Shown in pieces: positions 34,690 to 46,368 of a stretch of 64,000 bases of DNA; position 1 is the stretch's first letter; the number at the start of each line of letters is the position of its first letter. The notes below the pieces were generated by a model. The model was not told the DNA's origin, searched no databases, and saw nothing but the letters and a program-made list of their open reading frames with translations. The stretch comes from Rhizopus arrhizus (Eukaryota; Mucoromycota; Mucoromycetes; Mucorales; Rhizopodaceae): assembly GCA_024220505.1 (NCBI GenBank), contig JAKZZE010000007.1, positions 1,674,001-1,738,000 on the forward strand, written 5' to 3'. The position numbers and the translations under genes were made by a program.

Positions 34690-34950
34690 TTTATTTTCAA
34701 ATTGGCAACACATCAGAAAGTTTGTCTTCTTCGACTGTTGATGGCCCATTAAGAGAGTAGTCGCTATATGCGATAGCAGGATCAATAGCGGCTTGGTTGA
34801 CTCCTAAGCGGTAAATCTCGATAACATCTTAAATCTACTGTCTCTCTTCCATCGTCCTGCATCCGATAATTTGTCCTTTTCTGCTTGAAATGGATTAGTT
34901 GCACTATCAAACCTTACACCCACTACTTCTCCTCTATAGTATCACTTTAT
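34690..34950 (-). pseudogene. ORF tail remnant, unidentified
   Basis: On the minus strand a frame ends VIEIYRLGVNQAAIDPAIAY, SDYSLNGPSTVEE..., stopping near 34698; stops upstream break it. It resembles the tail of a repetitive mucoralean ORF but I cannot name the family. It begins right after the Fanzor relic and points toward it. Confidence 0.3.
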
Positions 34951-35362
34951 TGAATTGCTTAGCAAATTCCAGTAACTTTCTTTTTCAATTCCCTATCCTT
35001 ATATATTTGTATTAGCATTCCTTATTTGTAGTCTCAACATTGTTTTCTTTTTTGTTCCTTTTTTAATTAATTTAGTCCGAGCGAATATAACAGTGAGTTG
35101 ATTTTGTGTTTATCTGGACTTCTCGTTTAAATGAAATTTTATCTAAACAAAAATCCAGTACGTGTATAAAATGTATTCCATTTGGATACTAAAATAGTAC
35201 GCTTGTAACGGCAATAACAAACGTTAGATAAGGTAGAATAAGTCTATAGAGCTTGAATTAAAATACAATTTTATTCTATAATAGCAACGAAAATGTGCAG
35301 AATCTAAGGAAGTTGTACGAGCACTATTTATTTACACGATGGTATTTCTTTTTTCTTAGTGT

Positions 35363-36381
35363 TTATTCATTATTTTTGTTTTCTTCTGCTTCGTCATTAC
35401 TCTCTTTTTCCTCATCCTCTGCATCCTCTTTGTGCTGGTTAATTAATTCACTATCTTTTAGTTTTCTTCCTGGTATAACATCCATAAATGCCTCTTCCCA
35501 ATTATGACAATCAAGCCATTTTATCATAATTTCCATTACTATGTTATATCAGGTGTTGTTAATGCGCTTTGCCTACATTTAGATTTTTTTTTTTACCTTG
35601 ATTGACAGTAAGCACTTTTCTAGATGCTAAACGTATATAGTCACCAATGGGCAATCGAGCAGTCTTGATGCCTTGTTCATCTGCTTTGTTTTTACAAAGA
35701 TTCTATATCAATCGTTCATTAGCCATCACTTCTAATAAAGCATGTCGTACTTACTTTGTATCTATTCTTATCTACAATAGCGCCTAGAATGTATGTCTTT
35801 CCCTCTTCTAATTCATGAGCAACGTTTTCAGAATCTGCTGTTAAATAGACCAAGTTTTCTTTGTTGAACTTTTCTATGTAAGGTTCCGAGGTAACTTCGA
35901 TATTTCTCCAGTTTTTCCAAGTAGGCGCTTTTGCATCCAACTCTTTGGTCAACACATCGTCTACAGAAGTCAAGGTCATCTTCATTGACTCATTTTTGGC
36001 ACGAACATTAGCACTATAACTTCTTGCAATCTGCTGTCGTAAAGAGCTAATCTCTTTATCAATCATAAGTGAAGAAAAGGCACAATCGAACACGACACCA
36101 ACGTTGCCTACTGTCATGTTTTTTGACTTAGGTTTCTTTGGTAACGGTTCAAGTAAACCTGCATCCTCCATTTGTCTGCGTTCTCTCTTTCTTTGCTTCA
36201 GTTTTTCTCTTTTGTCTTTTGTTCTTTGGGCTCTATTCTCTTCCCATATTTCATCTCTTAATAGCTTTTTGAGAGCATTTTTACTAAGTCCAGCATACTT
36301 TGGGTCGGTTATATCATATTCTCTCCCTTGATATGTTCTAATATTTCCCTTATTATTATCTTTTTGTTCTTCTAAAGACAT
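35363..36381 (-). CDS. TRM10: tRNA (guanine-N1-)-methyltransferase Trm10
   Basis: Three exons: 36381-35755, 35702-35597, 35538-35363; 302 aa. A Lys/Arg-rich N-terminal region ([16 protein letters not shown]) is followed by the SPOUT fold: [76 protein letters not shown], and the catalytic-site region [14 protein letters not shown]. It ends in an acidic tail. Trm10 makes m1G at position 9 of tRNAs using S-adenosylmethionine. The start follows a short A-run; an upstream in-frame Met (MKLFFFKAM) is less likely. Confidence 0.95.
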
Positions 36382-37093
36382 GGCTTTAAAAAAAAAAAGT
36401 TTCATGTTTTTTGTGTTACTTTTGTGACTGAATTTTTTTCTGTCTTTTTATGTGTGTCCTGCATAAAAAGGCATGACAAAGCACTATTCCAAAAGTTTTA
36501 AAAGAAGCCAAACTCTAACTACTCTAGAATAATAAAAAAATGATACTTTTGACAGTTTACTTACATTAACATGCATCAATTTAGATGATTGTATAAAATA
36601 TTACAGATGATCGCCCAAAGCCTATTTAATTAGATAGAGTACAAACATTGAAGTGTATGTAACAATTAACTTTAATTTATGCTTTTAACAAAAGCAAAAC
36701 GCCACAATTTTTAAGCCAAAGAAAAAAAACCGCCCTTTGGCGTTGCGTTAATTGTACACCATTTGCAGAAATTAAAATCGCCGTGACTTGTCGCAATTAC
36801 ATATAAATTGTATTATAAAATTTTACAAAGTTCGGCTTTAATTTCTGGAAATGGTGTATATCAAGTTTAGAACAAAAGGTTGGCAAAGAAAAAAAAAAAC
36901 AAGTATTTACAAGATTTAATAATAAGATGAGGACATAGTTGAATATAAAAATAAAAAAGTATTTTTTTTAAAATTCGAAACAGTATGTGTATGTGTGTCA
37001 GTAAATCTCCAATAGTAAAATTACCGCATCAGAAGACATATGATTTTTTCATTTCTTTCCTTTTTTATAATTTTTTTATTCTATACAAATACA
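36382..37093. other. Intergenic between divergent genes
   Basis: Shared upstream region of the divergent TRM10 and the small PPxY membrane protein gene. AT-rich; nothing specific is recognised. Confidence 0.4.
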
Positions 37094-37425
37094 ATGGATC
37101 CATCAATGTATAATATACTATGGGCGATATGTGCCTTCATTTTAATATTAGCTATATTATTAGCATTTAGAAAAAGAAGGATAGCAAATCGAACGACCGG
37201 TAACTGCTAAATACAGTACCAGTTTAAAATATACTTATTCAATTTACTAATAAAGACAGAAACGCTACAACTAGTTTACCAGAAGTAGTGTCCATACCAC
37301 ACACAGGACAACAAGCTCATGTACATATACACTCTCAGTCCAATCCTCCACCAGACTTTCATTCAGTGATAGAAATCCCGCCACCTTCGTATCAAGATCA
37401 CAGTAAGGATGTTAGAATTACATAA
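37094..37425 (+). CDS. Small single-pass membrane protein with PPxY motif
   Basis: Two exons, 37094-37199 and 37256-37425, with a 56-bp intron (GTAACT...AAAG), give 91 aa; too short per exon to stand out. Residues ~7-26 form one hydrophobic helix (MYNILWAICAFILILAILLAF), followed at once by KRRR-type basic residues (RKRR), the stop-transfer pattern of an N-out/C-in protein. The cytosolic tail has Pro-rich segments and a PPPSY motif, which in fungi recruits Rsp5/Nedd4-type ubiquitin ligases; another run is NPPPDF. It may be a ligase adaptor for membrane-protein sorting; that function is inference from the architecture. I do not recognise the gene. Confidence 0.65.
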
Positions 37426-38349
37426 CGCAACAGGATTGTAATTCATTATATGTGGTATTTCATCGATGTATCTTTAATAGTGTCCTTCACGTACAGTCAT
37501 ATAGTATTTGCCATTTCCTCTGTAACATTTTGCTTTTATATATTAATAAATAATTTAACTGCAAGTCGATATGAATGAATGTTGCTTTGCTTATTTTGTA
37601 TTTGACTGCTTCATCATCACCTGAGAGGCTTTTTATGCTTTTAGTGAATAGCTTTGCTAAATGATTATCATTATCCAACAGTTCCATTTCTTTATACATT
37701 AATTTTATTTGTATCTATTGCGATACAGTTTTATGAATATCACGCACAAAGAGCAAATCTAGCTTAAAGCTATCTAAAGCCCAGACAAGTGTTTTAAAAA
37801 ATACTTCTCGTTTCCATGTGAGTTTGCAAGTATGATAAAATCGCAAGGTCCTCGAAACATGGTATTTCTTCCTCTTCTGTAGTTGTCATATTATGCAGAT
37901 GAGTCCTTCTTTCTTTCACTATATATATATTTGTATAGAAAGTAAGAAGCAAACATATAAGTATTTTTTTTTTAAAAAAAAAGCCTTATGACATTGTCTT
38001 CGACAAATTAGAAGCTTTTTTATGTATATAGCTTTTTCTTTAGTGATATTTTGAAAGAAAAAAAAGTGTTTGTTTTTCGCAATTTAAAATTGACAAAATC
38101 GAATCATTAAAATGTTAGGTAGCACTTTTTGCACTATAGCCGAAAAGGTACATATTCTGACAAAACTTTTCGTTATTTGATCATGGATTACGCTTAATAA
38201 CATCAATTACATATAAAAAACCCAGTTGCCTTTTCATTGATGTAGGTTATACTTTTGGGTCACATAAGTAAACAGTCACAAACAGTCGAGAAAAGTTAAA
38301 AATTTCTTTTTTTTTTAATTCTCTCTCTTGACTTGATTCATACAGAAGC
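37426..38349. other. Intergenic, no gene seen
   Basis: AT-rich spacer with poly-T and poly-A runs; the last ~60 bp before the RRP12 start have a pyrimidine tract (TTTCTTTTTTTT then CTCTCTCTTG). Confidence 0.4.
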
Positions 38350-41300
38350 ATGGAGGCTAAACTTGAAAGAATCAGAAAACAAGTTAACTCAAAGCTTGAC
38401 AACCAGAAGCTGGTAAAAAAATAAAATATGCTAAGTAATGTTGTTGCAGATTACTTATTTTTCTTTTCATTTAGTATGCTCAAACACTGATCGCTATCGA
38501 AGAAGTAATGATCAACTGAATCAAAAACTGATAAAACAACACTAATGAGTTTTCTTACATTTAGACAATTCAAGAAAGAAATGAACAATTGACACCCACA
38601 GCTTACTTTGCTGCCATGGTAAAGGAAAAACAAAAAGTTTTTTTTTTTGACAGGTTCATAATATATTTTGGATAGATGACTACTTTACAATCATCACAAG
38701 GGTCAGCTGAATTGGTTGGAGCTCTCATTTACTTGTTGGATGAAGTATTCCCTTAGTAAGTGTACTTGTATATGCTAGCAAAAGTATCATCATTTAATTC
38801 TCTTCATAGTCTTCCTCACACTGTACTCCGCTCTAGATTCAACGAAGTGCACACTATTCTTGAAAGAGTCTATGAAGAACACAAAGAAGAACAGCCTGTT
38901 GTTCGTTCTGTCCTTGGTTGTCTTCAAGAGCTCTTGGCCGCACAAGATGGACCCAACTGGTCTACACCTTTAGTCAAGAAGGCATATCAACAAATACTCA
39001 TCTTGAGCGCCAATGCTTCTCCAAAGGCACGCAAGAGAGCTCAAGATGCTGTTCGTGTAATTTTATCTAGACCACCACCACCTACAGCTATTCACCCAGC
39101 TGCCGATATGACCGCCGATTTTATCTTGAGAGTGCTACATGAAGCCACAAAATCAGATCAACAAGCCGCTCAGCAAATGCTTGCTCTTTTGCAGACCATT
39201 GTGCCTTATTGGCCACCTCACGTAAGTATATCTATAAAGAAAGACAGAGAGATACTAACATTTTTTTTTTTTTTAGAAATTCTCTGTTTTGTGTCAAGTG
39301 TTACTTCAACTTCCTAAATTTAACAATGTCTTTCTTACAAAAGCAGCCTTTGATGTATTTCAGGCCTTATTTGATGCACAAGAAACAGACATGGACAACG
39401 AGAAATTTATTGCTTTGTTGGGTGTAAAGTTATAATGTATAAGCAAAATTTTGTGCAAATACTAAACTTTTTTAATCCAGGCCATTTGTGAATTAAAACC
39501 CGCTGCAGTTGATGAGCGTCTTTTACCTGCTTGGTTATTGATTGTTGGAAAGGCACTCCCTGCTTATGCTAAAATGAGCTCCAATCAATGTGCCAAAGAC
39601 ATTCACACCGTCTTCCGTTTGATCTTTAATGATTTCCAACAAGACACCAAATGTTATCGACAGATTGCAAATTGCTTAAGTACTTTGGTTGAATACTGTA
39701 TCTCAGATAGCCTTATTGAAGAAGCTAGCTCTGGCGAAAACAATGGATTGAACGAAATGATTCAAGCTCTCGAGCAAGGATTGGGAATTCATTACCAGTC
39801 TGCTTGGGTTCATGTCATGACTGTTCAACAAGCCATGTTCAATAAATTAAACCACTACGCCGCCCCCTTGATGAACACAGTTGTCGGTTTGCTTGGTGAG
39901 CTCCGTTTATCTCCTGCGGAAACATACAAAGAACAACTTGATAAAACTCTTGGCGCTGCCATCTCTACCATGGGCCCTGAATTCTTTTTGAAGATCCTTC
40001 CCCTTAACCTTGAAAACACAAGCTCTAACGGTGTTGGTCGAGCCTTTTTGCTTCCCTTGCTTAAGACATACACAACCAACACCAGCTTAAGTTACTTTGT
40101 TCACGCTTTGATTCCTTTGGGTGACCGTTTGGCTCAAAAGGGTGAAGCAGCAGCCTCCCGCGACTTGGAAATGCAAGCCAAGGTATACGAAACATTGGTT
40201 CACCAAATCTGGAATTTAGCTCCGGGTTTCTGTGATCTTCCGACTGATTTGACTCGCGCATTTAATGATTCCGTTGCCGAACGATTCAGTTCTCTTCTTT
40301 ATAGTCAACCTGAGTTGCGTCCCACCATTGCTCAAGCTCTTCAATTGTTGGTAGAGAAAAACCAAGCTTTGGCCAAGTCATCTGCCGACGATGCTCATTT
40401 GATAAAAGCTTACGGATTGACTAAAGCCGAGGCAGCTCAAAACTTGAACTTCTTGAGCAAATTTGCTGTCAATTACCTTGCTGTCTTCTTTAATGTCTTT
40501 AGCCAAATTTCTCCCATGTTCCGTGGCTTTATGGCTGATGTAATCAAGGCTTATTTGACAATTACTCCCCCTGAAGATGTCAATAGTACCTTCAAGAAGG
40601 TCCTCGGTATGCTTTCTCAAGCATTAGAATCAAAAGAGCCTGCAGCTGATCCTTCTATGGCTCCCATGTCACACACTATGTTAGACCTTGCCATCATTAT
40701 GATTCCCTTTTTAGACGCCGAGTCCTGCGAATTGTTGTACAATGGTACAGTGCAATCACTCTTGAACAAGGAAGATGAATCAACATTACAAAAAAAAGGA
40801 TACAAGGTCTTGAACCATCTGATGAGCCATCCCACTGGTTTGCAAGTGATCACTCATCACTTGGACAATTTGCAAGGCTATCTCTTGGAGGCCACTGGTA
40901 CATGCACTGTCTCTGCCAAGAAGGATCGTATCAAGGCTCTCAGTGGTGTAGTTTCAAACTTGTCTAGCGCTGATCTTCATTTTATTCCTGCTATCCTTTC
41001 TGAGGTTGTATTGGCCTCTAAGGACAACAATGAAAAGACGCGTAACTTCGCCTTTGATCTATTAGTGACAATGGGAGGCAAGATGAAGGAAGGTGGTGTA
41101 GTCAAGACTAGCCGCTTGGAAGGATTTGATGCATCAATGCCCGATTCACAAGCAAACATTCAAGAGTACTTCACAATGCTTACTGCTGGTTTGGCAGGCA
41201 CTACAGCTCATATGATCAGTGCGACCATTGGGGCTCTTTCTCGTGTCTTTTTTGAATTCAAGGACGATATCCCTGCTGAACTCACTTACGAATTGCTCCA

Positions 41301-42399
41301 GACTGTCAACGTGCTTGCTGCTTCCAACAACCGTGAAATTGTAAAGGGTGCAATTGGCTATGTCAAGGTCTGTGTTGTTGTATTGGAATCTGCTATTGTT
41401 CAACCCCAATTGGGTGCCATTATCCAGTCCTTACTCAAGTGTGTACACCAGCATAAGAGTCATTTCAAAGTGAAAGTGCGTCACTTGTTTGAACGATTGA
41501 TTCGTAAGTTTGGATTTGAGACCGTGTCTGAGATGATGCCTGAAGATGACCGAAAGATGATTAACAACATTCAAAAGCGTCGATTGAGAGCCAAGAGAAA
41601 GAAGACCACTCAAGCAGACAGCGATGATGAAGATAATGATGTCTCGGCTCGTGCTGCCCCTAAGAAAGGATCCTTCCAAGATGCATATGAAGAAGTCCTC
41701 TATGGCTCAGATAGTGAGATTGATGACGATTCCGATGATGAGATGATTCAAAATGTGAAGGCTGCTGTAGACACATTAAAGCAGCAAAAGAAGAAGAAGA
41801 ACAAGCAGCTGCAGCAACAACAGGCCTTTATTCGTGAAGACGAGGATACACCTCTCGATTTCTTAGATCGTTCCGCACTTGGACACATTTCTTCTTCCAA
41901 ACCTGTTCAACGTAAGGTGAAGAGCAACAAGGGTGCCTTCGCTGAGAACGATGAAGGTCGTCTGGTAATTGCCGAACCCAAAGCTAACGAGCAAGGCGAT
42001 GATGATGAAGTGGCAGAAGATTATTATATGCAACATGTCACTAACCCTGATGGTTTCATTCGTGATAAGCGTAACAGGATTCGATTCAAGAAGGGCAAGG
42101 ATGCTCAAGATGATAGCATGGAAGTAGATGAGGATGAGGATGGTTCATCAAAGAAAAAGAAAGTTGCACAAAGATATGAGAAGATTGGTAAAGAGTTCCG
42201 ATCAAAGGTAAAGAAAAAAAGATTCTATAAAAGATTTGAGGATCTTTTTCTAAACTTTTTAATCAAATAGAAAGCTGGAGGTGACGTTAAACGTAAGGGA
42301 CAAATGGATCCTTATAGTTATGTGCCATTGAATAAGGTTATTAAGAAGAAGGGCAGACGTGATCAAAAGGTTACATACACGGGCCGTGTAAAGAAGTAA
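38350..42399 (+). CDS. RRP12: Ribosome biogenesis protein Rrp12
   Basis: Eight exons: 38350-38412, 38475-38504, 38565-38618, 38676-38755, 38810-39221, 39277-39423, 39481-42207, 42271-42399; 1213 aa, close to the ~1230 aa of yeast. It is a HEAT-repeat (NUC173-type) protein; conserved stretches include VRSVLGCLQELLAAQD, LLPAWLLIVGKALPAYAKMS, FPHTVLRSRF-like and KVKVRHLFERLIRKFGFETV. After residue ~1000 the protein turns acidic and Lys-rich and ends YTGRVKK. Rrp12 is a karyopherin-like factor for pre-40S and pre-60S maturation and export. Antisense open frames over this gene are shadows. Confidence 0.95.
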
Positions 42400-42570
42400 A
42401 AAAAAGTTGCATTCAAATTCTCCTTTTTTCTTAGATGTAAATATATATTTTCTTTAATAAATCCTGATAAAAATAATTGGATTTTGTTTTAATGGTTTTA
42501 TGAAAGAAAAAGAAAGCATTATTATTATTTCATATACGTATATAAACATGCGAAGGATAAGTTGAATGAA

Positions 42571-42813
42571 TTAACTATCGCAAAGAAGACAAACACCTTG
42601 ATCTGATAATTTAACAATACCACATAATTCACATCGTGTACAACATCAAGTACAATATTCATTTGCTGCAGTAGACAAGGCACGATTGCATTCTGGACAA
42701 TTGATTCTACAAATATTACAGATCCATCCTTTTTTTAGTATTTGGCCGCATTCACATTCAATAGGCTTAATTTCACCCATTAGTTTTGCTGTATGACAAT
42801 GAATGTCTGTCAT
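42571..42813 (-). CDS. Small Cys-rich zinc protein with in-frame TGA
   Basis: An 80-codon frame (MTDIHCHTAKLMGEIKP) with Cys pairs ECECG, CNIC, CPEC, then EYCT, TGA (42646-42648), CCTRCELCG and a final CLLC before the stop. The regular CxxC spacing on both sides of the TGA suggests one zinc-binding protein of 4-6 pairs. Three readings are possible: CGA (Arg) turned to TGA in a pseudogene, a sequencing error, or a 51-bp intron (GTACTT...ATCAG) that skips the TGA and joins EY to QGVCLLCDS in frame. It lies tail to tail with RRP12. I do not recognise the family. Confidence 0.5.
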
Positions 42814-43462
42814 TTTTAGAGGAAAGGTCTGTGAGAGGAAGGGAAGGGGAACAAAGAAGAAATGAAAAAGTAGAAGCTTGTCCTATTTATAGGCGACCCT
42901 GATTCAGAAATAACTAAAATTTGAAATGATGATTAAACCCTGAAGATTTTATTGCTTTCAATAAACTAACACCCAGATAGAGTGTACTATAAACTAAATG
43001 AAAAGTTTCTGTTTTTTCTGAGATTAAATGCAACTTTGATAGTTGTCATTTTAGGTCCACTATGGATAATGAAAATACTCTCACTTGTTTAAACAGAAAG
43101 TAAAGTCTTTTTTTTAATTTTTTTTATGCCTTAAGTATACTCTACTCTTTTTTTCTAACCTTATTTTCATTTGCACATACAGTAATATTGATTTTATTTT
43201 ACATCCAAACTTATCTTTTCACTATATATATTTATATATTACTATTAAAGCATATTTAATTGATGGATAAGGCCAAAAAATAATACAATGATAATGTAAA
43301 CTTCTTTTCTGTAGACTTTTGTCCCAGAAGAACATGAAATTTCTGCAGAAACTTGGCCTAAATAAAATTTTAAAAAAACCTGCCAATCAAAACTAGAAAA
43401 TTTAGTGAACTTCCAAGTCCTCGACATCCTTCATACTGCTTTGCTAAATAATATGTTATTCG
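42814..43462. other. Intergenic, no gene seen
   Basis: AT-rich; several TATA-like stretches (for example TATATATATTTATATATT near 43224). No supported coding region. Confidence 0.4.
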
Positions 43463-43464
43463 AT

Positions 43465-43745
43465 GCCTTCAGATACACTTTTGTTTATAGATGCCAGAAA
43501 CAATAAGATATTCTTTATCATTCTATCACAACAAGTTAACTGTTTGTTGATCGTGCTTCTTTCGATTAATGACCTACCATCTGTATTATTATACACAGGC
43601 TGGACTACTTGCGCCGTAATAAATGCTCTCCATTACCACCGCTTCAACCTGGACAAAGATTCTTTGATTGTTTGCCCAATATCCTTACTAATACATTTCA
43701 CACTTTTCGAAACCACACTTCGTTACCATTTTTACCTTTGATTTG
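43465..43745 (+). pseudogene. LINE 3'-end fragment
   Basis: The plus strand reads, with breaks, CLQIHFCL, MPETIRYSLSF and GLDYLRRNKCSPLPPLQPGQ before stopping near 43745. These match the C-terminus of the LINE at 23340-23590 (CLQMHRRLMMPETISDPLSF, ELDYLYHDKIPPTPP). A short, dead 3' piece, as left by a 5'-truncated insertion. Confidence 0.65.
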
Positions 43746-45107
43746 AAGGAATTTTTAGTTTTCTTTCTTCTGTTAAACCTGAGCAAAAACGATATGGTAT
43801 TGTAACTTTTTTTTAGCTTTTCATAATTAATCGGAATGGCCAGTGATATTTAAAGACAATATAAAGGTTTCTGCTTCAGTTTCGATAATAATTTTCTTGC
43901 TTGAAATGACTATCAGATTTTTTAGATCAGATCAGTCTATTTTGGATAGGTAAAGGAATAAAATAGAAAAAGTGAATAAGAGACTGCAATGAAGTTTATT
44001 CGCTTCAGGGACTTGCTTACTTGTTGTTTGAAATTAAAGATCAAATAATTTTAAATAAAAGAAATATTTATTCGAATCAAGTTCACGTTGAATGGGCTAA
44101 AAAATCATAAAGATAATATTCCTTTTTATATGTCTCCAAGACATATGAAATCTTTTTATTTCATCATAGCAAGTCAGTTCATGAAGTGGGTTGAATTTGT
44201 CAAACAAATTCCTTTCGTCAAGCGGTTTAACTAGCCAAACCTTTCGATTTGAAATTTTTACAAAAAAAAATAGCGAAACGATAAACAAGAATATTTGCAG
44301 CGAGACCGTGTTTGGTTTATTTAAACGTAGCTTCTTCTTGAATGCATAAAGTAGATTATTTGTCATACAACTCTTTGATTTTCGTATATGATATATAGTA
44401 TACAAGATGCATCCAGTTTGCATTCACTGTAAATGCTGATAAATTAAAAATAAAACCAAGTTGAAGCAATAGTCAATTTGATTTGTTATTATACACCAGA
44501 GCATAATATAAGTTTTTTATTTATAAAAATTTATTGTTGCTGTATATTATTTGACTCTATACTTTCTATCACCCTTTTTTCAGTTACATATCAATTATCT
44601 CCATTTATTCTTTTTTTTTTTCTAAGATTAAATAACACCTCTAGTGTACAACAAAGACCTTTCCATTTCTAGGGTTGAGCCGAAAAAAAAACAAGAGAAT
44701 ACATTTTACTCCTACAATAATGTTCAAGTACGTCTTATTTCTTTTTTAATGATATCCGTTTTTTTTTCTACAAACTATTAAATAACATTGTTCTCATAAA
44801 GCTAGATCAAGCTATGTAGAATTACTATATTTCTCTTGTGTTTTTTTCTTTTTCAATCGTCATAATTTAAAGTTCCTTCTGAGAAGACTACGTTAAAAAG
44901 CTCTATGAAGGATCTACGCGAAGCATCATGTTGAGTCATGCTAGCTTTAGTATATCAATTCCCACAATAAGTTTGATTTTCAGATCGAAAATTCAAGAAA
45001 ATAAGTTTTCGTTTGCATTGTTGTGCTACACAATAGTTGTATAAATATGAAGAAACTTTTCAATTAAATTGAAAATTATCTTTATCAACGATTTACTAAA
45101 CTTAAAA
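43746..45107. other. Intergenic, no gene seen
   Basis: AT-rich, with short low-complexity open frames only. Nothing recognised. Confidence 0.4.
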
Positions 45108-45338
45108 ATGAAATCAGCCATCCTCGTCTTACTTTTTGTCTTGACTTTTTTGAAGCTTGTTAATGCAAAATGCGAATGGTTTGGTACAGCACCTTGGTGT
45201 AGAGGAGAGTGCCCTGCTGGTTGGAAATACATAGACTCTGGAACATATGCAAATCATTATGCCGATGGAACTGAATCTCCTTATGGATTTGGTGAAGAGT
45301 GTATGATAGGAAAAAAGGTTTATTGCTGTGATAGCTAA
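45108..45338 (+). CDS. Small secreted Cys-rich protein
   Basis: 76 aa. The first ~20 residues (MKSAILVLLFVLTFLKLVNA) are a classical signal peptide with a cleavage site after NA. The ~56-residue mature part holds six Cys: CEWFGTAPWC, RGECPAGWKY, EECMIGKKVYCC, enough for three disulphides. The CEW-G-TAP-C ... G-KVYCC pattern recurs, from memory, in small secreted proteins of fungi and some bacteria with no settled function; an effector or antimicrobial role is only a guess. I chose the internal Met because the upstream in-frame ATG (45069) would add a polar stretch before the signal peptide. Confidence 0.7.
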   Translation: MKSAILVLLFVLTFLKLVNAKCEWFGTAPWCRGECPAGWKYIDSGTYANHYADGTESPYGFGEECMIGKKVYCCDS

Positions 45339-46080
45339 TTAATAGAACGTACAAAACTGATGCAACCCATTGCCATCAGCCAGGCTAAATCGGCTTGTTT
45401 TTTTCTTGTAAAAGATATGTATACAATAAATTTGATTGAATTTGTTCACTCTTCATATTTTTTATTCCCTTTCTCTTTTGTCGATAATTTTTATAAAGCA
45501 AATTATAAAGGCATTAAGTACAACAAAAAAGGAAGCTTAGCAACACTTAAGAATAACACCGGCTTATGTGTATTGAATATGATTGCATTATTGATCAATA
45601 TAGCAAAACTATAAAGTTTGTGAGTAGCAATCTTACAAGCAACTGGAACATTAATTGTTTATTCTCAGGCAACCAGTAAAAGCTTATGAATGGCTTTATT
45701 GATTTACAAAAAATAACATATATTATGATACAAGGGCCACTTATTTTGGCTACTTAAAAGCTTTTATACCTATTTCTATTTCAAGTTTATCGATTTCAAT
45801 CTATAGAGTGCCTTGGCTTCTGTTTAATTTCACTTGCTTTGAAAAACAGAAAGAGTGTTTTTTATTATATTCAAGTCAACAATCTTCGAAATTGTACATG
45901 CTCGTAAACTGAGATAGGAGCTTGCTTTACCTCTTTGAGTTAATGTTTATTACTGCAAAGAAATGCTTTCTATTGGATTTTCTAGATACAGTTAAAGAAA
46001 CTAGGTTGGGCCAATGAACCCATTTTCGCATTGGTGTCCCATTTTGGCAACCGTGTCCCAATTCAATTTTAAATTGACCA
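45339..46080. other. Intergenic, no gene seen
   Basis: The open frame at 45360-45614 has no recognisable domain and AT-rich composition; I do not call it. Near 46012-46065 a GGGCCAATGAACCC...GTGTCCCATTTTGG stretch is more GC-rich and probably belongs to the edge of the DIRS-like element. Confidence 0.35.
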
Positions 46081-46368
46081 AAATACTAATGTTGACGAAA
46101 CGAAGACTGAAAATGTGATACATGCTCTCTGAGCCACGCTTTATTTTCCTTATAATAATAATAATAAACTTTTTTCCCTTTTTTCCCTCATATCTTTCAA
46201 GCTAGCTAATATAAATTCAATTTTTTTTTGTTTTTTTTTTTTGAGGGAGGGATAAGCATATGGATAATATATGATAATTAACTAAACATTGTTCAGCGAA
46301 AGAACCTTTTGTACCAAGGGGGGGTATGTATCACATTTTCAGTCTTCGTTTCGTCAACATTAGTATTT
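46081..46368. repeat. 43-bp perfect inverted repeat at DIRS 3' end
   Basis: 46081-46123 is the exact complement of 46326-46368. The right copy is coding (the last codons of the tyrosine recombinase), the left copy is outside the gene. DIRS-type elements carry inverted terminal repeats and an internal complementary region in this area, which this could represent. Confidence 0.7.

Noticed and set aside
39855..42108. Several antisense ORFs across RRP12
   Set aside because: They are shadows of a long, conserved coding exon.
42646..42648. TGA as selenocysteine codon
   Set aside because: Selenoproteins are absent from nearly all fungi, and I see no SECIS-like hairpin; decay, error or a skipped intron are simpler.
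45360..45614. 84-codon ORF after the secreted protein gene
   Set aside because: No domain, AT-driven composition and no splice or promoter support.
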